Shown here in pieces: positions 1 to 10,800 of a DNA stretch of 64,000 nucleotides. Location: the NCBI GenBank assembly GCA_033964015.1, contig CM066918.1, forward strand, positions 25,379,387 to 25,443,386. Reading direction: 5' to 3'. Source of the stretch: Scolanthus callimorphus. Its lineage: Eukaryota; Cnidaria; Anthozoa; Actiniaria; Edwardsiidae. The first letter of the stretch is position 1, and every line of letters starts with the position of its first letter. The notes under the pieces are model-generated. The model searched no databases, was not told the DNA's origin, and saw only the letters and a program-made list of their open reading frames with translations. The translations under genes were made by a program, and so were the position numbers.

Positions 1-964
1 GCAGGGGGATGTTACACGCGCGCTTTTCGCTGCAACTCGCAACGCAACAAATATTGCGTTGCGAGTTGCAAGAAAAATTGCCCCGTGTAACATGGCCTTA
101 AGCGAGATGCAAATCCGGTGCGATTTCTGTGCTCTCTTTTCTTCAAATCGCATCAAGTTGCCGACAATCTCCACGACATCACGCGACAAAAGTTGCGGTC
201 GGTCGCGCCGAGTTGCACTTAGTTGCGAGTGCGTAGTGCATTTACACATTTCTTGTTACACATTTTAATAAGTTAAATCCCACACCATACTACATGGTCG
301 ATTATCATTGCTGCTGCATTGGTCAAAGTGATTATAGTTACAACCGTTATTTATTGCATGTATGTTTGTTGTAGTTATACCTGGGTAGTCCCTTTCACGT
401 ACAAGACAAGCTCTATGGCCCAGCCAAAAACCATTTACATGAACAGAAGCTCAGGTATTTCTCTTTATATGACATTTCCGAATTTCCCTGTTTGGGCTAA
501 GATTGTCCAATGCAAAAAACCACAGGTTTTAATCTAATATGTGTAAATGCTCATGTAACCACAGTTCTTGACGTTTAGCAATACAACTCCACCTTCACTG
601 AGGATACCTTTTATTTGGGTTCAACACTCCTGACTCTTTGGTTACTGGGTTTTTATACACTTATAATCCACTCAATACTCCTTCCACGTTTCATCGACCC
701 CACTAACTAACCGTAAACCCGCGCGCGAGATCCCTAGAGACTCCCGGCCCAGTCCCCACGCGTCACGGGTGAGCATCAGGAAGCCCACGACACAACACAA
801 CATAGGAAGCCCACAGTACACGGCTACACTCAGAAGCCTGTGGTCTCGTCGTAGCACGAGAACAGAAATGGAATCAAGGAATTAACGTTATGTGTAAGAC
901 GTAAAGTGCTAATGAAATATCCCAATGTGTGCTTCTGAGCTTTAGCCCTAGTAAGCGGAGAAAG
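1..964. other. Non-coding, repeat-like stretch
   Basis: No supportable gene. The first ~270 bases hold short inverted motifs (GTTACAC near 11, GTGTAAC near 84, and paired GTTGCGAGTTGCA-type motifs), which suggests the remains of a small inverted-repeat element cut by the window edge. The remainder is low-complexity intergenic or intronic DNA upstream of the first aminopeptidase exon seen. Confidence 0.4.
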
Positions 965-970
965 AGTTAA

Positions 971-1051
971 TCTCTGACCCCCAAAGGGATTCAAACTCAC
1001 GACCTCCGGAATTTAACGTCCGATGCTCTAGCTGAGCTGCTATCCAGGTCA
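971..1051 (-). repeat. tRNA-derived SINE-like segment
   Basis: Read on the minus strand this has the order of a tRNA: an A-box-like segment (AGCTCAGCTAGAGC) and a B-box-like segment (GAGTTTGAATCCC). The anticodon arm is irregular, with an 8-base loop and no U33, so it is not a functional tRNA gene. A tRNA-derived SINE head is the best reading. It abuts the palindromic element that follows. Confidence 0.5.
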
Positions 1052-1053
1052 CA

Positions 1054-1622
1054 CTTGGACAGGTCTACCCTGATCCCAGGGTGAAGTTTCCGTGTTTTCG
1101 AACCAAGTTTGAAGTCGTATTTAGGTTATTTCGCTGATGTTTAATTTGCCTCACTGATTCTTGCCTCTGTTTCTTGCTGAAACGTCACCCTAGGGACACT
1201 CACTAGGATTCTCAATTCTGTCAATCCAAAACGTCAGTCCCAAAGGCGGAGCTTCAGGGCCTCCTATTATTGGATGACGAATTTAGCGCCTTCTCATTGG
1301 CAGCAGGATTATTTCCGGAACGAAATCGTATTATTCAAGTGCAGACGATTGGCACGATCTCGTTCCGGAACTAATCCTGCTGCCAATGAGAAGGCGCTAA
1401 ATTCACCATCCAATGAAGCTCGAAGCTTCGCTTTTGGGACTGACGTTCTGGATTGATAGAACTGAGAATCCTAGTGAGTGTCCCCAGGGTGATGTTTCAG
1501 CAAGAAACAGAGACTAGAATCACTGAGGCAAAACAAACTACTGTGAAATAACCTAAATACGACTTCAAACTTGGTTCGAAAACACGGAAACTTCACCCTA
1601 GGACCAAGGGTAGGGCAGGTCG
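1054..1622. mobile_element. Long palindromic (foldback MITE-like) element
   Basis: Two arms of roughly 260 bp (about 1054-1320 and 1355-1622) are near-perfect inverted copies. For example GGTGAAGTTTCCGTGTTTTC near 1080 reappears inverted near 1585, and the segment around GCCTTCTCATTGGCAGCAGG near 1290 reappears inverted near 1375. The central loop is ~40 bp. There is no coding capacity. A non-autonomous DNA transposon is the natural reading, but no clear target duplication was found. Confidence 0.75.
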
Positions 1623-1800
1623 GGTGTAGCAATCTCGGGACTACCATTCTAGGTTCTTTTACGCGGGTTTTTACTTTATATGGCTGATATTCGCTCGAAA
1701 AAGTGGGCACTTTCCATTTGCTTTGCATTTCACTTTACACGTGATCCCTCTCGAGCTAATGTCGGAGTGCATATCCATGTCTTCGTACTTTTAAATGCAG

Positions 1801-4800
1801 CTGACATCGCGTGGGACGGTAGTGGGTGGCTGAAGGGGAACTTTGGTACATATGGGTACTTCCGCGTCAACTATGACGACTCAAACTGGGAAAAACTTAC
1901 CAAACAACTGAAAAGTAATCATCAAGTAAGTCGAGCACCCTATTGACCGCCATTCTGTTGTCGCAGCATTCATCAAAACAAGGAAATAGCAACTACATTC
2001 TATAAACTAAGCGAGCTAAACGGACAATATTAACTAACGCTTTTACGCGCGCGCAGACAAAGTGTTTCATTGGTTTTTAGCGCGCGCGCTGATGGTGGCG
2101 CGTTCTGTGGTAAATTTAAAAAACCAGAAACATATAAGTTATATAAGTTATATGTTTCTGAAAAAACCGAGTGATCGAGGTTCAGCATTGTCTGGACTCT
2201 TATTTATCACGCTTTACGTCATAACGACGATGATGGCGTAAAGCGTGATAAATAAGAGTCCAGACAGACAACGCCGAACCTCACATGATTTGTTAAATGT
2301 ACCCATGGCTGAAAGCCAATCAGAACTCGAGAAACGCGCGCGTTGTGGTATACTCATTATTTTTTTACCTCGAGGGCACGGTAACGAATTCTGCATTCTG
2401 ATTGGTTCTCAGAGCGTGCGCGCACGGGGAATATTTTCCTATCTTTGACCTTCTCTACCTGCAAGCCTATCGAGCCTCATGCACCACCAATATATCAGCC
2501 CATGTCTCTTTGTTTCTTTTTCATAAAAACGAAAAACCTACTAAATACAATGCGGGACACAATCATTGTCGCGTATGTAGAACGTTTCAGTAAACAGGGG
2601 TTCTATGTACCACTCCGGTCCCCCCATCTTCCCTGCCCCTCCCTCCAGTACAGGAGCCACAGGCTCTCATCCTCACAATTTGAGCACTGCTACTTCCAGC
2701 ATTGAAATGGGGGAAAAGGGGAGTTTCAGTGATATTGTCTTAGGAAGAAACACAATTTACTAGTGATGGGTAACCAAAAATCGGCTATTTTTGATGGACG
2801 CGACAACTAATTTTGTCCGGCACTGTAGGTCGCGGTGACCATTTGCGCGCGCTTGTTTTCATCAAAAAATCATTTTTAACGTTGAAAAAAAAGCTATTTA
2901 CCGGCGTAAGGTCGGTCTGTATAGGGAAAAACTGTGCCCGAGGGTTTGAAAATGTTGACCAAGGCCGAAGGCTGACCTCCCAGCAGGTCTGAAGGTCTCT
3001 AATAACATATATATGTATTTTTATTTCTTGATAGATACTCTCAATATCTGATCGCGCAGGTCTTATATCTGATGCTTTCAGCCTTGCACGGTAAGATCCA
3101 AAGGATACAGGAATTTTCGAGAGAGGGGGGGGGGGGGGTAACCATTTGCGCGCGCTTGTTTTATCAAAAAATAATTTTTTAAAGTTGAAAAAAAAGCTAT
3201 TTTTATACCGGCTTCTCTAAATTTCAATTACCCCTTCGCAAAACTAATTATAGGAAGAGCCGTGTCAGCTACAAGGGGGCTTATATTCGGAACTCACTGC
3301 CAGAGAAACTTCACAATTGCAAATCATTGCAGACTTTTAAACAAGCACTGGATGAGTTGCCTCCCTGTTTCTTTGAGTCTTATTCAAATTTCATATAATT
3401 ATTTCTATATATGGTCTTGTATATCATATATTCTTAACGATTTTTATTACTTTACCATTTTCTGTAATTTTTATTGCACGGCTTGTAAACCAGTCCTTTG
3501 GGCTTTTTTTTTTTGGGCTGATGAACTACTGTGGATAAATAAAATTACTATCTTTCTATCTATTCTGAGTATCGTCTGTACTTTTTAGTTGCACGATAAG
3601 CGCGCCGCAATTTTGAAAATAAGGCTACAAGATAAGTGAAAATACTGAGAGACGAAAAGTCACCGAGAACCTCATAGAATTTGTTCCAAAATCAAGGCTG
3701 GCGAGACGGTAGATACGAATTGTTTTATATATCATCTCATCACTGGTGAATTTACGTTTGAGGAGTGCCGAAGTTTATATATGGTTGTAGGATCCTGAAT
3801 AATTTTCAGTGCGTTGTATTCTTCTATCCTTCATACGTTTTCACTCTGACGTTTGCCCATAGAGCAAGACATGTAAACTACACTCACGCACTCGAGACCA
3901 CCGCCTACCTGAAGAATGAGACTGACTATGTACCATGGTCGGCGGCCCTGGGCGAAGTTAACTATATTCGGGACCGCCTGTCCCGATCCAGTCAAGCTTA
4001 TAAACACCTTGAGGTACGATGGCGCCGGTTACCACGGAAAATCAAAAGTCATTTTAAAGTTATGTCCTTTAGTCCAATCCTACTAGTTGTCTATTATCAA
4101 TACTGCATTCTTGTTGGTTCATTTTCTAGTAGGCTATTCCTATAGGTCACATATAGCCCACTACTAGAGAAAAAAGTATCGGATTTTGAAGTCTCAAAAA
4201 TGGCAAATCGCCAGTTTTAAAAACTAGTTGGATGGAGCAGGGAACTGTTGGGAACTAACAGTTCCCTGGGCGGAGAAACAGGCCCGACATGAACGTTTTT
4301 CGCTAGGTGTCTTTGGCGATAAACTAAAAAAATTTAGTCGGCAAAAAGCAATATTTAGTCGCCACATAAACGTGAATTCCAGCTGAACTTAAAAAGATGG
4401 AGTGCCATTTCAGTATTAGCTGCCATATCGCTCAGATTTGACATAAAAAAAGTTGTGAAAGATAGGTGTGAGGTTTTGCTTGTGCATGGCCGTCATGAAT
4501 GAATTTCAGTTCCAGAAGTTGGTAGAAGGTGCTAAACGCTAGGAAACGTTTTTCGATCACAGGTTCTTATTTTTTACAGAGATATCTAATGTACAATGCC
4601 AAACCACGATACGATGCTCTTGGATTTCAAGACGTAGGAGGGCATCTACAAAAGTAAGTGGGGTGCAAAATTCAATGGTCTGGTTCAATTCTCATCCACT
4701 TCGGTAGAGTACGCTACACTTACTACCTCCGCGACTGATCGACAATCAGATAGCAGGATTCCTGAGAGTATATGCAAGTGGGTTTCTACTATTATTATAC

Positions 4801-7800
4801 ATTGTGCTCACTATCTCGATTCTTATTGACTAAGAGTGGGCGCTTTACTTTGGGAATCACGTAATTGAGTGTCTTCAAGTTAACAAATTTCCAGAGGTTT
4901 TGAGTGGTGTGAACTCTTATTTACCACGAGCCGCAGGCGAGTGAAACCACAACAAATTTTGACCACGAATGGCTTCCCTATTTAAAAAGCGCTTCTGTAA
5001 AAGAAATTGCTTGAGAAAAAATAAACTTTGCTAGTCGCGAAATTATTTTGGATGAGGTTTTTGTGATTTAATAAACAATGTCGAGACAGGTGGAATCTCT
5101 TTTGCCGTTCTGTGGATCCTACTATAATTGGAAACCGTGGTAAAAAAATAGTGATAGACTGAAATTGTTCATTGCTGCATTTTTTACTTGTTTCTGTCTT
5201 CTGCGCAGGTTCCAGCGTACCTCGATGCTGTCGATATTCTGTCGAAATCATGAGAAGAGTTGTGTGGATACTGCTACCAAGTTGTTCAAGAAATGGATGC
5301 AAGACCCAGTCAACAACAGGTGTGAAACAGACCTTTTTCTGAAATGACAACCGCAAATTCAGTCAATTCTCTTAAACCAATATACCAGTGCCAGAAAGAA
5401 CACCTTCACTATAGTGAACGAATAAATGTGATTCTGTCAGTTGCCATATCAGCAGAGAAACCTATTAAGTTGAAAGTTGGAAAAACAGAAGACGTTTCTT
5501 TGGCTGGAGGTCATAGGAAAATCACCGATTTGTATATTTGACTCTACTGTTCCGCCCGTCAAACCTTATAAGCCAGTCAGAGTTGAAAAGTTCTAGAGTC
5601 AAGCACGCGGAGCGGACGTACTTTCTTGGGCTCCGTTAAAATTTTGTTGAAGGCACTTCTACTTTTATTCCATGATGTCTACTGGTAAAGTAGCGGAACT
5701 ACTCAATAGTAGTGGCCATTTCGAGCAGCTTTTGGTAACAATTCAATTCTGGATGCAACCAGGGAGGTTAACGAAGCGGCGGAACACATGTTTATTATTA
5801 CTGACTCGCCTTCAATTACATCTACGCAACAAACATCGCATTGCCAAAGCCTCCCTGATGGAAGAAACCTCGCTGAACTTAAGCTGGAGGATCTCAAGTT
5901 TGAACTCGATAAACGTGGGCTGAAGAAGACTGGTAAAAAGACAGACCTGCTCAAAAGATTGATGGAATCGCTACGGGACAGCACGCCGTCAGATTCAACT
6001 CATTTAACAACCCAGGCTAGCCCCGTTAATCCGGTTTCTCGGGCTGAGTTAGACACTCTTAAGAAGGAGATGACCAATTTAAAGATTAGGGTCGACCAGG
6101 AATTTTCTACAAAAGTTAGAAATTACGAAAGCGAAATCAAATCTCTACGAGATGAAAACAAAAGCCTCTTATTAGCATTGAAACTGCTTGCTAGAGAAAT
6201 TCCTATCTCACCTCAAGCCACACCTAATGAAGAAAACAGTAGTGTACCATATCAGGAACCATCTAAAGTGGACAATGGCCCTGTTGATTCTACTGATCAG
6301 ATTGTTCCCCCTGAGACTGTGAAAACAAAGAACAAGCGTTCCAAAAGAAAGAACAAAAAACAAGGCACTCAAAATGACAACAAAGCTAAAGAGCCAGCTA
6401 CGAAATCCGCCGTAAATTCCACCACCTATATTGTTGGGGACTCAATTGTAAATGGTCTCAAGAACAATCTACTGAGCAGAGCTGCAAAAACACATTTTCA
6501 GCAATCACCCCAAGGATGGACGATGATGTGTTAGGGAATAAAGCTAAGGAAAGTAACAGGATTGTCAAGCAATTTTGTCAACAGAATGGTTGGTCTTTTC
6601 TGACACACAGTAACTTAGATAACACCTGCATAAATACCTATGACAAGCTTCATCTAAACAAAAAGGGCACTGCTATACTCGCTGATAATATTGTGCAACA
6701 TTTACGGCATTAGAATGCAACTGCAGCTCCAAGTGTTACCTGCTCGGTGAGTTTCCCTAATGTTCAATCAAAGCTTAATCTTTTACCTGAATTTCCATCC
6801 CATATTAAAGGGCTTAAAATAGGTCATTTAAATATTAGAAGTTTACATGCACATGTTGATGAATTACGTCTGATACTGGAGGAGCACCCGTTTGATATTT
6901 TATCTTTGAACGAAACCAGGCTAGACTCTAGTATTTCGGACGGTGAAGTCAGCATTAACGGCTACACTATTTTTAGGAAAGACAGAGACCGCGAAGGGGG
7001 TGGTGTTGCTATACTTATAAAAAATAATCTTAATTATTCACGAGTTGATTTACCGGATAATTTTTCCGATCTTGAGCTTGTCTGCCTTCTGATTTCTCAA
7101 CCTTTTAGTAGGCATATGCTAATTAGTTCCTGGTATAGACCTCCTGACTCCCCTGTCGCGGTCTTGTCTTCTTTTGAAAATTTTCTGAAGTATATTGATG
7201 CTAAAGAAACTGAGTCTATTATTCTGACTGACAGTAATTGTAATTTGTTAAAACCAGACAGTCAAGCGGAGTATTTATCGTTTTTTTATGAAGCTTATCA
7301 ATATACACAATTAATTGAACAACCAACTCGCATTACCGAAGACTCTGCAACGTTGATAGATCATGTTGCTACCACAAACTCAGACATGATTATTTCCAAA
7401 GGTAGCTGTAATGTTACTATCAGTGACCATAATTTAGTGTATGCAATCCGAAAATTTCGTGCTCCCAGGGGTGGACCTAGGATAATAGAGACTAGAGATT
7501 TTAGAAACTTTGATGTAAACTGTTTTCTCAACGACCTAGATCAACTACCTTGGAGTACGGTTTTGGACTGTGATGATCCGAATGAAATGTGGCTTAGATG
7601 GAAAAAAAATGTCTTGCAAATTGCAGACCTTCATGCACCAGTACGCACTAAGCGCGTCAGCGGAAATCGTCAACCATGGCTAACTGCGAATTTAAAAAAG
7701 TTGATGGTAAATCGCGACAAATTGAAAAAAAGTGCAGTGCGCACAGGTTCTACGCATGCGCGGAGGGCCTACTAAAATGCAAGAAATGCTGTCAATGCTG

Positions 7801-10800
7801 AGGTGGTTAGGGCAAAAAGACTTTACTTTTCTAATAAATTTCATAGCACACAAGGTAACGTGAAAGACACCTGGATGACGATTAATCAGCTTTTGGGTAG
7901 GAACAGCGCATCGAACAGTGTTAATGAACTAGTTATCGATGGCGTTCAAACCGCTGACCCAACAAAAATTGCTGATGAATTCAACCGCCATTTTTCTGAG
8001 GTTGGTTCCAGTCTTTCGCGTGACCTTGCTTTCAATGGTGAGCAGCCTGAGGATTATTTAGCCCCTACTAGACAAACTTTCCGGTTCTCGTATATCTCAG
8101 AGCAGCGTGTTTTCAATCTTCTTTCGCAAGTTTCTGTTCATAAGGCTGCAGGACCAGACAAAATTCCAGGAAAGCTACTCAAGGCTGCCTCACCTGCTAT
8201 ATCATTTTCATTAGCTCAGATATTTAATAGGTCAATAGCTAAGGGAGTCTTTCCCGATGATTGGAAGGGTGCTCGAGTTACGCCTATTTACAAGGCCGAG
8301 AAGCACTCGGACCCGTCAAATTATAGACCGATTTCAATTTTGCCTATTGTTTGCAGAGTCTTCGAGAGAATTATTTTTGACCAATTTTATGATTACCTCA
8401 CGATTAACAACCTTTTGGCACCAGAGCAGTCGGGCTTTAGACCAATGCATAGTACACTTACTGCATTATTAAAAGCTGTTGATTTATGGTTAACTAATAT
8501 GGACGAGGGCCTGTTAAATGGCATTCTTTTTATCGATCTTAAAAAAGCATTTGATACTGTTGACCATAATATCTTACTTAGAAAGCTTTCACTCTATGGT
8601 GTCAAAGGGTCTGCATTATCGTGGTTTCAATCTTATCTTTCTGACCGTTTTCAGTACTGCTCTGTTAATGGGGTCAGCTCAACTTGTAGACACATTACTC
8701 ATGGGGTTCCTCAAGGTTCAGTTCTTGGGCCACTCCTCTTCATCTTGTATATTAATGATTTTCCTAACTGTCTTTGTGATGCTACCCCAAACATGTATGC
8801 CGATGACACGAATATTTCAATAACTGGGTCCTCTTCAAGTGATATAGCGACCAAACTGAATAAGGAGCTTGGCTGTGTTGATCGTTGGCTTAGGGCCAAT
8901 CGACTACACATAAATAAGGCAAAAACAGAATATATGGTGATAGGCTCAGCTCCGCGCCTTTCAGCACTTGAAGGGGACCCAGTCGTAAGTTTATCGGGGA
9001 CTTCCATCAAGAGAGTCTCTTGTAAGAGCTCCCTTGGAGTCCTGATTGACGACAGACTCAGCTGGAAAACTCAAATCGATAAGATTATTTCAAAAATTTC
9101 GAATGCTTTAAAGGTCATCCGTAGGGTGCGGCGTTTTGTACCACAGTATACAGTCATTGATATTTATAATTCCCTTGTTCTTCCCCACTTTGATTATTGT
9201 TCTTCCGTTTGGGGTAGCTGTGGGTTGGTTCTAAAGGATAAACTTCAAAAACTGCAGAACCGTGCGGCTCGTATCATAGCATATGCACCATATGACGCCG
9301 CAGCCTCGGATGTCCTGAATCACCTTAATTGGGAAACTCTCGAGCAAAGAAGACTGCGCTTCGACTCAACCTTAATGTACAAAGTGACTAACGGGCTTAC
9401 ACCTCCCTATCTATCGGAGCTTTTTTCCAAAACGTCCGAACGTCATAGTTATGGTCTTAGGGGAACTGAGTACAATTTATCGCTACCTAAGCCTAACACT
9501 GAATTTAAGAAGCGCAGTTTTTCGTATCGTGGAGCTGCAGTTTGGAACTCCCTCAATAACAATATTAGGGAGGCTCCTTCTGTTTCTTCCTTCCGTTTTC
9601 GTTTTTACCAATAGACTTCTTTTCCGTTTTCATGATTTTTGGGGTGGGTTGTATATAATGGGTGGGTTGTTTGGGGTATTTAATCACACGGCTTGCTTGT
9701 AAAACAGTATTTTTATATATTTTTAACTGAATGTAACTACCGTGTTTAAATAAATTATATTATTATTATTATTATAGAGCGTTGCCTTGTTTCCCCTTTG
9801 CATTCGCCTGGCTTTCGACCGCGAGAGAAGCCAGGCTAGTGCACTAGGCGAAGCAGGGCACGAATCTGATTGGCTCAGATGGTTTGATTGGCGGAACAGG
9901 AAAGCTGAAAACCAAAGGCATATTCCTGGGCCTGCCTGTGCTACTTCTTTCTGCGTGAGCAGGCAATAAATAATAAATATTCTCAAAACAAGTCCTATAC
10001 CTATAACTTTTGCGCCAATAAAACAAGGAAACAAAAACAAAGAACACGCAAAATGTAAATAAATAAATACTCTGCCTCGATATGAGCTTGCGCCACTCGT
10101 TCCAGGATGGCTCCATAATGGAATTTTCTTCTTATTCTGTAAACGTAATATCAGCGTCAAATTAACCGTAGTAATTATATATTTTTTTCCTTTCCAGAGT
10201 CTCCGCCAATCTTAAAGGACTAGTCTACTACTATGGAGTAGCCAATGGCGGGGAGAAAGAGTGGGACTTCGTCTATGATCAGTTCAAGAAGACCGAATCG
10301 GCATCAGCGGCGCGAACTTTATTGTATGCCTTGAGCGCAACTAGAGAGATGTGGATATTGAGCAGGTAACCCTCTCGAGCTACGATTTGAAGAGAACTAC
10401 TTATATCAAGAAAGGGGTTTATTTTCGTCAATGCCGTCTCTTGCGTAACGCGGGTTCCCTGTGTACTAGTTCCAGGTTCTCGTACACAGAGAGCTCCCCT
10501 GCTTGTTTCCTCCCAGGGGCCGAGCATTCTCGAACCCAGAGCTCCCCGGCTCGTCTGCTCGCAGGGGAGGCTCTGGTGACATCCATTTGAGGGCCTTCGC
10601 CGATTGGCTGAAATAGCGCGCACGCGTACATAAAAGTAGCTTAATCTCTCATTATAAAAACGTATCTGTCAAAATAACACTGGCATTCCTTTCCTAGTCG
10701 TGTTTTCAACCTGTATCTTTGACTTGAACGCTCTAAAAGTGTTGTGAGGCATAAAACCAGCATTTTCTTATACGCATGCGTCGGTGGCTGTCACCAGAGC

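Larger units (their letters stand above)
5540..9778 (+). mobile_element. CR1/L2-type non-LTR retrotransposon, nearly full length
   Basis: The element has ORF1 (broken, 5672-6713), ORF2 (6747-9614, one nonsense codon), an AT-rich 3' UTR and a terminal TTATTATTATTA run at about 9755-9776, the 3' microsatellite expected of this clade. It sits in sense orientation in an aminopeptidase intron. The 5' boundary is approximate. The small number of lesions suggests a fairly young copy that is no longer autonomous. Confidence 0.85.

Noticed and set aside
971..1051. Functional tRNA gene
   Set aside because: A- and B-box-like segments are present but the anticodon arm has an 8-base loop and no U33; a tRNA-derived SINE fits better.
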